In this document: positions 8,702-18,116 of the stretch, piece by piece
Layout: each line of letters starts with the position of its first letter
Numbering within the stretch: position 1 is the first letter of the stretch
From: Polaromonas sp.
Lineage (GTDB): Bacteria; Pseudomonadota; Gammaproteobacteria; Burkholderiales; Burkholderiaceae_C
Reading direction: 5' to 3'
DNA length: 64,000 nt
Assembly (NCBI GenBank): GCA_028291985.1
Contig: JAQGNE010000053.1
Coordinates: 1 to 64,000, forward strand
Program-made: the position numbers and the translations under genes
The notes under the pieces: generated by a model
The model's input: the letters and a program-made list of their open reading frames with translations, nothing else
What the model was told of the DNA's origin: nothing
Database searches by the model: none

Positions 8702-9907
8702 TTACCGAAAGCAGCTGAAGGCATAACCGACATGCAGCGCCGCACCCAGGTGCAGTGCGCTTTCGTCGATGTTGAACTGCGGGTGATGGTGCGGAAAGCA
8801 TGCGCCGCAGCTTTCATTGCGCACCCCGATAAAAGCCATCAGGCCAGGGTAGACCTCTAAAAAATCGCCAAAATTCTCAGACACCATCAGCGGGGCAAAC
8901 GCAACCAGCCGCTCAGCGCCGTATAGCTCTTTCACCGTTTCTTCCGCCAGCTGGCTGCTAGCGGCTTCATTGAACAGCATCGGGCCGCCGCGCTTGATGG
9001 TGACCTCGGCCGTGGCGCGGTGTGCTTCGGCCGTGTTGTGCACGATGCGGCGCAGTGCGGCCTGCAGATGAAGCTGGTCTTCCCGCACCGTGGTCCGGAT
9101 GGTGCCAGCCAGCACAGCCTTGTCGGGGATGACGTTGGCAGCCTCTCCGCTGTGCAGCTTGCCAAATGTCAGTGCCGTCGCATGCGAGGGGTCGATTTCA
9201 CGCGAGATGAGGTGCGAGACATTCGTCACGATGGATGCCGCCACCACGATAGGGTCAACCCCCCGATGCGGATTGGCGCCGTGGCATCCCACCCCATGCA
9301 CCACGATCTCAAAGTTGTCGCCGGCCGCCATGCGCGGCCCGGCCTGCACCGAAAACTTGCCGCTTTCGATCTCCGACCACAGATGGATGGCGAACGCGCT
9401 TTTGACCGGATGCGGCGCCAGCAGTTTGAGGATTTCGGCCGTACCGCCGCCTTTTTCTTCAGCCTGCTGAAAACAGAGCTTGACCGTGCCGTTCATACGC
9501 TCCCTGCATTGCAGAAAAACCTTCGCCGCGCCGAGCAGCATCGCGACATGCCCGTCGTGCCCGCAGGCATGCATCACGCCGGGCGTGGCCGAGCGATAGC
9601 TCAGGTGATCGTTCTTTTCATGAATCGGCAGGGCGTCCATGTCGGCCCGCAAGGCCACCATCTGGCCAGTGCTGTTGCCCTCGATGGTGGCGACCACGCC
9701 ATAGTCACCAGCCAGCTCATAAGGAATACCCAGCTTGTCGAGCTCGGCGCGCACCAGCTCAGACGTCGTGCGCTCCTGAAACGACAGCTCGGGTGCGGCA
9801 TGCAGGCTGCGCCGCATCTGGACCATGTCGTCTTGAAAGCTTGCGGCCAGTTCAGGTATTGATGTGTTCGTCGTGTTCATGGTGTTTACGTTGGTCATGA
9901 CGTTCAT
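8702..9907 (-). CDS. M20-family amidohydrolase (hippurate hydrolase-like)
   Basis: A 401-residue zinc amidohydrolase of the M20D (AbgA/HipO/IAA-amino acid hydrolase) type. Visible motifs: [12 protein letters not shown] (35-46), [13 protein letters not shown] (85-97), [15 protein letters not shown] (113-127), a catalytic [10 protein letters not shown] segment near 150, and [11 protein letters not shown] near 375 with the last metal ligand. Enzymes of this group remove N-acyl groups from amino acids. Being downstream of the PLP enzyme and metNIQ on the same strand, it could free methionine or a related amino acid from N-acyl conjugates; the substrate is not shown by the sequence. The N-terminus has several close in-frame ATGs (9907, 9898) and no clear ribosome site. 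Confidence 0.88.
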   Translation of the reverse strand: MNVMTNVNTMNTTNTSIPELAASFQDDMVQMRRSLHAAPELSFQERTTSELVRAELDKLGIPYELAGDYGVVATIEGNSTGQMVALRADMDALPIHEKNDHLSYRSATPGVMHACGHDGHVAMLLGAAKVFLQCRERMNGTVKLCFQQAEEKGGGTAEILKLLAPHPVKSAFAIHLWSEIESGKFSVQAGPRMAAGDNFEIVVHGVGCHGANPHRGVDPIVVAASIVTNVSHLISREIDPSHATALTFGKLHSGEAANVIPDKAVLAGTIRTTVREDQLHLQAALRRIVHNTAEAHRATAEVTIKRGGPMLFNEAASSQLAEETVKELYGAERLVAFAPLMVSENFGDFLEVYPGLMAFIGVRNESCGACFPHHHPQFNIDESALHLGAALHVGYAFSCFR

Positions 9908-9960
9908 GGTGTTGGTTTGGACAGTAGTCTATTGATCAGGCGCCGTAAATCCGCCTATCC

Positions 9961-10040
9961 CCGTTCACCTTGAGGTATCGAAGGCCAGCGCAGAAAGACC
10001 GCGCTTTCGATACCGTCCTTCGATACCTCAGGGCGAACGG
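9961..10040. repeat. REP-like long inverted repeat
   Basis: Arms at 9961-9984 and 10017-10040 are 24 nt long and match with two differences (consensus CCGTTCGCCCTGAGGTATCG then AAGG). A further partial copy of the GGGCTGAGGTATC core lies at about 10053-10066. It occupies the gap between the MFS and amidohydrolase genes and would fold in mRNA. Similar CCGTTCG-CCTGAG-TCGAAGG palindromes are widespread in proteobacterial genomes. Confidence 0.75.
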
Positions 10041-10064
10041 TTCATACGCCATCGGGCTGAGGTA

Positions 10065-11273
10065 TCAGAGCGGCTTGATGCCTACGGGCTTCCTCAACAG
10101 GGGCCGCATGCCGATCAGGCCCAACACCGGGCCTGGCAGCAAGATCCACAGGGCTTTGCTGCCCACCGTTTCGGTGAAATGAAGCAGCACAACAATGCTG
10201 ATGATGGTGATGAAAAACCCGATGCCGTTTTGTATCGCCAGGGCACTGCCGACCCATTCAGGCGGGCAGCTTCGGGCCGAGATGGCTGAAAATTGCGGCG
10301 AGTCGGCCACCACGAAAAAGCCCCAGACCAGCAGCACCAGCAGGCGAATCGCTATCCAGTCGGAAGCCAGCAGTGGGTAGGCCAGGCACATCAGCCCCGA
10401 GGCCAGCAAAGCGGCTGCAGCGACAAATGCACTGTCGATCCGGGTACTGAGTCGCCCGCCCAGTACGCAACCCAGAAATCCTGCGGATATCACCAGAAAA
10501 CTGATGGCAGGCACGGACAGCGCCACGGCCGGCGACAGCGACAGTTGGCGGGCATCTGCCAGCAGCTGCGCCGCCAGCCATGGCACCACAGCCCAGAAGG
10601 CATACAGCTCCCACATATGGCCGAAATAGCCCAGAGCCGCTGATCGAAAAGGCGCAATCCTGAACACGCCCAGGGCGCGGGCTATCGAATTTTTCTGCCC
10701 CTGGCCTTTTTTGAGATGCGGTCCATCGCCCAGAAAGTAAACCAGCGTGCCGCCTACGACAGCCAGGACGGAAGACACCAGAACCACTGTCCCCCACGGC
10801 CACGACGCGCCAAGCGCACGCACGCCATGCGGCAGCGCCGTGCCCAGGGTGAGCATGCCCACCAGAAGACCCAGTGCCGCGCCTGCCTTGCTGCCGACCC
10901 ATCCGACAATCATCTTCATGCCCAGCGGATAGATGCCAGCCAGGCACACGCCCACCGCAAATCGCAGTGCCAGGCCAGCTTCAAAACCGATATCGGCCAG
11001 GGCGAAGGATGCGTTGAGCACAGCCCCGGCGCCGCAGGCCAGCGCAAACACCCGGCAGGTTGAAAAGCGGTCAGCCCATCCCGAGTAGGCCAGCCACAGC
11101 GTGCCCGCAATAAAGCCGAACTGCGTCGCCGCAATAAGGCTGCCGAACTGCGCCGGGCTGATCTGCCAGGCCAGCATCAGATCGTCGGCCGCGCTGTTCG
11201 GGCTGAACCACAGCGACGTGCCGAACCACTGGGCCAGCACGATCAGGGCAACCGGCCACCGCCCGGCGTTCAT
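10065..11273 (-). CDS. Major facilitator superfamily transporter
   Basis: A 402-residue integral membrane protein with about twelve hydrophobic segments. The loop between segments 2 and 3 (AYSGWADRFSTCRVFALACG) matches the MFS D-R loop, and the AGIYPLGMKMIVGW segment is conserved in a branch of uncharacterised MFS proteins. The ATG at 11273 overlaps the TGA of the upstream PLP-enzyme gene by one base (TGATG), so translation is probably coupled. This position suggests export or import of a product or substrate of that enzyme. Substrate unknown. Confidence 0.85.
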   Translation of the reverse strand: MNAGRWPVALIVLAQWFGTSLWFSPNSAADDLMLAWQISPAQFGSLIAATQFGFIAGTLWLAYSGWADRFSTCRVFALACGAGAVLNASFALADIGFEAGLALRFAVGVCLAGIYPLGMKMIVGWVGSKAGAALGLLVGMLTLGTALPHGVRALGASWPWGTVVLVSSVLAVVGGTLVYFLGDGPHLKKGQGQKNSIARALGVFRIAPFRSAALGYFGHMWELYAFWAVVPWLAAQLLADARQLSLSPAVALSVPAISFLVISAGFLGCVLGGRLSTRIDSAFVAAAALLASGLMCLAYPLLASDWIAIRLLVLLVWGFFVVADSPQFSAISARSCPPEWVGSALAIQNGIGFFITIISIVVLLHFTETVGSKALWILLPGPVLGLIGMRPLLRKPVGIKPL

Positions 11274-12418
11274 CAGGCGTGTGTCAGTGCAGATGCCAGG
11301 TCATCGATCAGGTCGTCTCCGTTTTCGAGGCCGACCGATACGCGCAGCAAGCCCTGCGGCGTCTTGCTCTCAGGCCCCTCAATGGAGGCGCGATGCTCGA
11401 TCAGGCTTTCAACGCCACCCAGGCTGGTGGCACGGGTAAAGATATCGACATGAGCTGCCAGTGCCATCGCAGCGTCCTTGCCGCCCCTGACTTCAAACGA
11501 CAACATGCCGCCAAAGCCACACATCTGCTTTTTGGCCAGCGCGTGAAAGCGGTTGCCTTCAAGCCCCGGGTAATGCACGGCGCTTACCTTGTCATGCGCC
11601 TGCAAAAACTCCGCAACCTTTTTGGCGTTGGCGCAATGCGCCTGCATGCGGTAGGGCAGCGTGGGCAGGCTGCGCATCACCAGCCAGCAGTCAAATGGCG
11701 AGGGAACCGCACCGCCATACAACTGAGCCATCCGGACCTGTGCAAAGGCTTCGTCGTCCAGGCGAGACACCACCGCGCCACCCAGCACATCGCTGCGGCC
11801 GCCCAGGTATTTGGTGGTCGCATGCATCACCATATCGCAGCCCAGTGCCAGAGGCTGCTGCAGCACCGGGCTGGCAAAGGTGTTGTCCGCAATGGCGCGC
11901 GCACCGTTGGCGTGGGCAATCTCGGCAAGGGCAGCAATATCCACGCATTGCAACAGCGGGTTGGACGGGGTCTCGATCCAGATGATGCGGGTGCTGGGCG
12001 TCACGGTTTTACGCACCACATCCAGATCCGTCATGTCGATGAATGACGCGGTGACCTTCCATTTGCCAAACAGATGTTTCAGCACATTGGCCGTGCCGTG
12101 GTAGATGTCTGAAGGCGCGATCACATGGTCGCCGGGCACCAGGCCCTGGAAAATGGCGGTCACTGCTGCCAAGCCTGAACTGAAGGCGGCAGCCGCTGCG
12201 CCGCCCTCCAGTGCAACCAGCGCAGCCTCCAGACCATTTCTGTTGGGGTTGTGGTTGCGTGAGTACAGAAAGCCTTTTGAATAGCCGCCATCCGCATCAC
12301 GCTCGAAGGTGGTCGAAAGGTGGATGGGCTCGGTCACCGCGCCCGTTGCCGGGTCAACTGCATGGCCGGCATGCACAGCCAGCGTTTCAAATTTGTATCT
12401 TTTTCCAGATTTCATCAT
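11273..12418 (-). CDS. Cys/Met metabolism PLP-dependent enzyme (gamma-family lyase/synthase)
   Basis: A 381-residue enzyme of the cystathionine gamma-synthase/beta-lyase/methionine gamma-lyase family. The PLP lysine is Lys203 in HATTKYLGGRSDVLGG; phosphate-binding Tyr52/Arg54 lie in YSRNHNPNR; SSGLAAV (80-86) and IADNTFASPV (176-185) are present. The cysteine that marks classical methionine gamma-lyase (YGCT motif) is replaced: residues 106-109 read YHGT, as in cystathionine lyases. The reaction is thus uncertain: cystathionine or methionine lyase activity, or O-acylhomoserine sulfhydrylation. Gene context (metNIQ upstream, E1 and Lrp nearby) favours breakdown of methionine or a related compound to a 2-oxoacid. 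ATGs at 12418 and 12415 are equivalent starts. Confidence 0.88.
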   Translation of the reverse strand: MMKSGKRYKFETLAVHAGHAVDPATGAVTEPIHLSTTFERDADGGYSKGFLYSRNHNPNRNGLEAALVALEGGAAAAAFSSGLAAVTAIFQGLVPGDHVIAPSDIYHGTANVLKHLFGKWKVTASFIDMTDLDVVRKTVTPSTRIIWIETPSNPLLQCVDIAALAEIAHANGARAIADNTFASPVLQQPLALGCDMVMHATTKYLGGRSDVLGGAVVSRLDDEAFAQVRMAQLYGGAVPSPFDCWLVMRSLPTLPYRMQAHCANAKKVAEFLQAHDKVSAVHYPGLEGNRFHALAKKQMCGFGGMLSFEVRGGKDAAMALAAHVDIFTRATSLGGVESLIEHRASIEGPESKTPQGLLRVSVGLENGDDLIDDLASALTHA

Positions 12419-12450
12419 TCGTCCAAGGGGTAAATCGTTGCCGGTAACGC

Positions 12451-13224
12451 TCAGAATGCGGGGACCAGGTTGCCCTGAAAGCGCTCCAGGATGAACTTTT
12501 TGGATTCAGGCGATTGCAGCGCGGCAGCCAGCTTTTTCATGGCAGGGCTGTCCTTGTTGTCAGCGCGGGCCGCCAGCAGGTTCACATAGTTGGACTCGCC
12601 GCTTTCGACGATCAATGCATCCTTGCTGGGGCTGAGCTTGGCTTCCAGCGCAAAAGTGGTGTTGATGACGGCCAGGTCCACTTCACCCAGCACGCGCGGC
12701 AGCATCGGCGCCTCAAGCTGGCGGATCTTGATGTTCTTTGTGTTCTGGGTGATGTCTTTTTCAGTGGCCATGTTGTTCTTGGGATCGGCCAGCTTGATGA
12801 TCTTGGCCTGGTCCAGCAACTGCAGGGCACGTCCGCCGTTGACCGCATCGTTGGGGATAGCAATCACCGCGCCGTCTTTCAGATCGCCGATCTTCGTGAT
12901 CTTTTTGGAATAGGCACCAAACGGAGCAATCAGCACATTGGCCACCACCTGCACCGATGCGCCGCGGCTTTTGTTGAACTCGTTCATGTAGGGCTGGTGC
13001 TGAAAAAAGTTGGCGTCGATGCGCTTTTCCACCAGCTGCACATTGGGCTGCACATAGTCGGTGTAGACCTTGATCTCCAGTTCAACGCCGTCCTTGAGCA
13101 GCATGGGCTTGAGGTGCTCCAGCAGTTCAGCGTGGGGCGTCGGGCTGGCGCCCACCACCAGTTTGTCAGCGGCCTGTGCCAGCATGGAAGCACCGAGCAA
13201 CACAGCAACGAGAAGCTTTTTCAT
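12451..13224 (-). CDS. metQ: Methionine ABC transporter substrate-binding protein
   Basis: A 257-residue NlpA/MetQ-family periplasmic protein. It starts at the ATG at 13224 (MKKLLVAVLLGASMLAQA) with AAGGAAA nearby; a longer in-frame reading from 13302 lacks support. The signal peptide ends at AQA-ADK and carries no lipobox, unlike E. coli MetQ, so the protein is probably free in the periplasm. Family motifs VGASPTPHAELLEHLKPML, FFQHQPYMNEF, IAIPNDAVNGGRALQLL and the C-terminal lobe are present. It delivers methionine to MetI/MetN, whose genes lie immediately upstream. Confidence 0.94.
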   Translation of the reverse strand: MKKLLVAVLLGASMLAQAADKLVVGASPTPHAELLEHLKPMLLKDGVELEIKVYTDYVQPNVQLVEKRIDANFFQHQPYMNEFNKSRGASVQVVANVLIAPFGAYSKKITKIGDLKDGAVIAIPNDAVNGGRALQLLDQAKIIKLADPKNNMATEKDITQNTKNIKIRQLEAPMLPRVLGEVDLAVINTTFALEAKLSPSKDALIVESGESNYVNLLAARADNKDSPAMKKLAAALQSPESKKFILERFQGNLVPAF

Positions 13225-13305
13225 GAAATTTCCTTGGTAAAGCGATATGAGGAACACGAAGGGACGGACACAAAAACAGGGAGGAGCAGCAAACGAAAAC
13301 AAAAA

Positions 13306-13983
13306 CTAGCGGCTGAAGTGAATGACCATGCGGTTTCCGATGGACTGCAGGAACTGCACCAGGATGAGCAACAGGATGATGGTGACGAACATCACGTTCA
13401 GTTGAAAGCGCTGGTAGCCATAGCGAATCGCCAGGTCGCCCAGCCCGCCGCCGCCCACCACGCCCGACAGCGCGGTGTACGACACCAGCGCAATCGCTGT
13501 GACAGTTGCCGCGGCAATGATGCCGGGCAGGGCTTCGGGCAGCAGGGCACCGGTCACGATCTGTCGTGTGCTGGCACCCATGGCGAGCGACGCTTCCACG
13601 ATACCGTGATCGACTTCCCTTAAGGCGGTTTCGACAAGGCGTGCAAAGAAAGGCGTGCCGCCGACTACCAGCGGCGGGATCGCACCCGCAACACCCAGCG
13701 ATGTGCCTGTTAAAAACACGGTGACCGGAATCATGGCGATCAGCAAAATCACAAACGGCAAGGACCGCAAAATGTTGACGCCGAATGAAATCGACGCATA
13801 GGTCTTGGGCGCCGACAGCAGCTTTTTGGGGCTGGTCAGAAACAGCATGATGCCGAGCGGCAAGCCCAGCAGAAGCGTCAACGACAGTGCACCGCCCAGC
13901 ATCAATAGCGTGTCAATCGTGGCCCAGCCGATGTCGGTCCAGTCGACGCCAGCGCCCAGAAGGCTTTGAAAAAACTGAGCCAT
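13306..13983 (-). CDS. metI: Methionine ABC transporter permease
   Basis: A 225-residue inner-membrane permease with five predicted membrane segments and the cytoplasmic EAA loop EASLAMGASTRQIVTGALLPEALPGI that contacts MetN. Length and sequence (FGVNILRSLPFVILLIAMIP, SYTALSGVVGGGGLGDLA) are typical of MetI. Its ATG overlaps the TAA of metN by one base (TAATG), indicating translational coupling. Order metN-metI-metQ is canonical. Confidence 0.95.
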   Translation of the reverse strand: MAQFFQSLLGAGVDWTDIGWATIDTLLMLGGALSLTLLLGLPLGIMLFLTSPKKLLSAPKTYASISFGVNILRSLPFVILLIAMIPVTVFLTGTSLGVAGAIPPLVVGGTPFFARLVETALREVDHGIVEASLAMGASTRQIVTGALLPEALPGIIAAATVTAIALVSYTALSGVVGGGGLGDLAIRYGYQRFQLNVMFVTIILLLILVQFLQSIGNRMVIHFSR

Positions 13984-15023
13984 TAGAAATTTTCCTCAAC
14001 GATGACGCCTGCGCCAGCCAGTTTTACAAGTGCGGCCTTTGCCCTGTCGATATCGCCCCTGACGGAGACCGTGACCTGCCCGCAAGGGGTTGATTTGATC
14101 TTGCCGAAGCGGCCACTGAGTATCAGAAAATCGACATCGCATTCCCGGGCCACCTGTGTCAATACCGGCTGCTCGATGGATGTGTTGATGAAGGTCAGAC
14201 GCCGGATGAGACCGTCAGAAACCTGTCCGATGGTTTGCGCCAGGTCATCGTCGGAGCTGTTTTCGGCTTCGAGCACAAAGTTGCGCGTGGTGGGATGGCG
14301 CGGATGCAGAAAGACCTGCGCCACAGGTCCTTGCTCCACGATTTTTCCACTGTCTATCACCGCCACCCGGTCGCAGATGGTCCGTATGACATCCATCTCG
14401 TGGGTGATCAGCACAATGGTGAGCTTCAATTTTTCATTGATCTCGCGCAGCAGTTGCAGGATGGACCGTGTGGTCTGCGGGTCCAGCGCACTGGTGGCTT
14501 CATCGCACAGCAGTATCTTGGGCTGATTTGCAAGGGCACGGGCGATGCCGACGCGCTGTTTTTCTCCGCCTGACAGCTGCTGCGGATACTTGTGCTTGTG
14601 CTTGGCCAGGCCAACCAGATCAAGCATCTGGTCGATGCGTGCATCGATCTTCGCGTTGTCCTTTTCGCCCTTGATCCTCAAGGGAAAGGCAATGTTTTCG
14701 GCAACGGTCTTGGAGTGCAGTAAATTGAAATGCTGAAAGATCATGCCGATGTTTCGTCGGAAACTTCGCAGTGCGGCATCGTCAAATGAAAGGATGTCTT
14801 CGCCGTCCACCACCAGGGTTCCCTGAGTCGGCCGCTCCAGCAGATTGATGAGGCGGACCAACGTGGACTTGCCAGCGCCAGAGTGCCCGATGACGCCAAA
14901 AATTTCGCCCCGTACCACCGACAGATCCAGGCCGTTGAGTGCAGGAACGACTTTGCCCCTGACGGTATAGCTCTTGTGTATGTTCTTCAGGTTTATCAAG
15001 AAAGGATTCTCGCGTTGCTTCAA
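13983..15023 (-). CDS. metN: Methionine ABC transporter ATP-binding protein
   Basis: A 346-residue ATPase with Walker A GHSGAGKST (46-54), Q-loop IFQHFNLL, signature LSGGEKQRVGIARAL, Walker B LLCDEATSALD and H-loop ITHEMDV, followed by the regulatory NIL domain (from about residue 265) that binds methionine and inhibits transport. The first codon of this reading is TTG at 15023; an internal TTG at 14999 would give MINLKNIHKSY, closer to the usual MIxL start, and has GAGA upstream, so it may be the true start. First gene of a metNIQ-PLP enzyme-MFS-amidohydrolase run on the minus strand. Confidence 0.94.
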   Translation of the reverse strand: MKQRENPFLINLKNIHKSYTVRGKVVPALNGLDLSVVRGEIFGVIGHSGAGKSTLVRLINLLERPTQGTLVVDGEDILSFDDAALRSFRRNIGMIFQHFNLLHSKTVAENIAFPLRIKGEKDNAKIDARIDQMLDLVGLAKHKHKYPQQLSGGEKQRVGIARALANQPKILLCDEATSALDPQTTRSILQLLREINEKLKLTIVLITHEMDVIRTICDRVAVIDSGKIVEQGPVAQVFLHPRHPTTRNFVLEAENSSDDDLAQTIGQVSDGLIRRLTFINTSIEQPVLTQVARECDVDFLILSGRFGKIKSTPCGQVTVSVRGDIDRAKAALVKLAGAGVIVEENF

Positions 15024-15574
15024 AAATATGCGGCATCAGCTGCGGAATCGCTTGCCGGGCGCCTCAAGGAAACGAGATGCTGCCGTCAGGCGCGTCAAGA
15101 CTAGGGTGAAGAAAGTGACCTTGTCTGGCGCAAAGCCTAACAGGCCGGCATCGAATGAGCTATCACCTGTGAGCTAGCCGCTTCAAGCCTGGCGGGGATC
15201 GGGTGCCTGACTGCTGCGGACATTTGCACCAGGCGTTAAGTCGTGTTTTGGGTGCGGCGGATTGCAGGGGTCAGCAGGCGCAAATCATGACCTTAATCTA
15301 CCAACAACACAAAGATACAGGCTGCTGAACTGTGTGCAGGTTTACCCTTGCTCGCAGAATAGTCTGCTGCCTGCAACGGGTGTTCAAGGGTTCATGCTGC
15401 TGCCATCTGGCGCCGGTCTTCCGTCATGCCGGTGACTGTTTTGGCTACGGAAGCAGGCACTTGTTTGCTATTATATCGATAGCTGTATAACCTTGTGTTC
15501 ATTGGAGCGCAAGCCTTTTTGATCAATATTTTTCTTAGTGGCGCCTCAAAGATCGCGCTGGCACAGTGGCAGCG
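15024..15574. other. Intergenic region upstream of metN
   Basis: About 550 bases without a credible gene. It should hold the metN promoter on the minus strand, though no convincing -35/-10 pair, MetR/MetJ box or SAM-type riboswitch was recognised. One copy of the dispersed repeat lies at 15465-15520. Confidence 0.6.
15465..15520 (+). repeat. Dispersed ~60-bp repeat, copy 2
   Basis: Stem-loop GCTAT (15467-15471) / ATAGC (15479-15483) followed by the GAGCGCAAGCC half. Same orientation as the copy at 16055, the two bracketing the HNH gene. Confidence 0.65.
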
Positions 15575-15916
15575 CTAGCGCCTTCGGGCAGGGCGCCTGG
15601 AGTTGTCGTAGAACGCGGGCGGCTTGTTGGCCACCCAACGCAGGAAAGCCGCGATTTCAGGGTGGCTTCTTAACGCTTCCCAGGTGCAAAAGCTTTGCGC
15701 CAGTTCTCGCTCACTGAAGGTAGCGTGAATTTTCCGGTGGCATATACGGTGTACCAGCTGCTTGTGTTTGCCGCCGTGGCTGCGCGGCACCAAATGGTGC
15801 TCGTCAACGCTGGCGCCTTCTTCCAGCGGCCTTCCGCAGAGGGGGCAAAACACCGGGCCCACCGGCTTGACGTAACCCAATGGCTCGGTACCGCGCAAGG
15901 CTCGCCGGGACACCAT
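15575..15916 (-). CDS. Small HNH endonuclease-like protein
   Basis: A 113-residue protein with a zinc-ribbon pair CPLCGRPL and the HNH core DEHHLVPRSHGGK ... VHRICHRKIHATFSE, the whole ββα-metal module being present. The rest is a conserved tail (LRSHPEIAAFLRWVANKPPAFYD). HNH proteins of this size are found across proteobacteria and are usually left uncharacterised; whether it cuts DNA is not known. ATG at 15916. It stands alone between metN and prfC and is flanked by two same-orientation copies of the dispersed repeat, which is compatible with insertion as a unit. Confidence 0.82.
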   Translation of the reverse strand: MVSRRALRGTEPLGYVKPVGPVFCPLCGRPLEEGASVDEHHLVPRSHGGKHKQLVHRICHRKIHATFSERELAQSFCTWEALRSHPEIAAFLRWVANKPPAFYDNSRRPARRR

Positions 15917-16054
15917 GGTTCAAAGGCTCTCCAAATAGCCGGTGCGGTGCAGGCAGGCGAAGGCTGATAGCCCACCGGCCCCGATGGTGCGGCGCTGCGG
16001 CCGATGATGCCCGAGACAACAAGATGCGCGTGTGAAAGCGGTCATCGCCAGACT

Positions 16055-16113
16055 GCTACTGTATTCATAGCTGCTACCCCTCGTGCCTGTTGGGCTACAG
16101 ACCTAAAAGACTT
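16055..16113 (+). repeat. Dispersed ~60-bp repeat, copy 3
   Basis: GCTACTGTATTCATAGC stem-loop followed by GGGCTACAGACCTAAAAGA, matching the consensus well. Lies between the HNH gene start and the prfC stop. Confidence 0.7.
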
Positions 16114-16159
16114 CAAAACGACTGGAAACAGCGCATTCCCCTGCAGCTTTGGCATGCAG

Positions 16160-17785
<1,626 letters not shown>

Positions 17786-17807
17786 AACCCACGATTATCG
17801 GTGAGCG

Positions 17808-18062
17808 TCACCGGGCGGCGGGGTCTTCATCAGGCAGCTTGCGAAAGCGTGGCTGGCCGATACCATCAATCACGACGTTTTCGTTGAACATCGCCGCAGG
17901 GCGCACCCATAGTCCCTTGTCGCCGTATAGCGCCCGGTAAAGCGTCATGGGTTCAAGCGTTTCGCTGTGTCTGACGGTGTCGAGAACCTGGTACCTCATG
18001 CCCTTGTAGTGGCGGTACAGGCCGGGCGGGGTTTCGACCAAAGGGGGTAGGCAATCAGACAT
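17808..18062 (-). CDS. DUF1653 domain protein
   Basis: An 84-residue protein whose GLYRHYKGMRYQVLDTVRHS ... LYRALYGDKGLWVRPAAMF ... RFRKL pattern is the complete DUF1653 domain, a small beta-rich fold of unknown function. It is just upstream of prfC and divergent from the RsmB-like gene. No function can be assigned. Confidence 0.85.
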   Translation of the reverse strand: MSDCLPPLVETPPGLYRHYKGMRYQVLDTVRHSETLEPMTLYRALYGDKGLWVRPAAMFNENVVIDGIGQPRFRKLPDEDPAAR

Positions 18063-18116
18063 GGATAGGCGTTATGTCAGGCTGTACTGCATCACGCAGT
18101 GGGACAATGGGGAGCT

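Noticed and set aside
15024..15300. Possible SAM riboswitch or MetR box upstream of metN
   Set aside because: No recognisable SAM-aptamer pattern and no convincing TGAA-n5-TTCA box was found.
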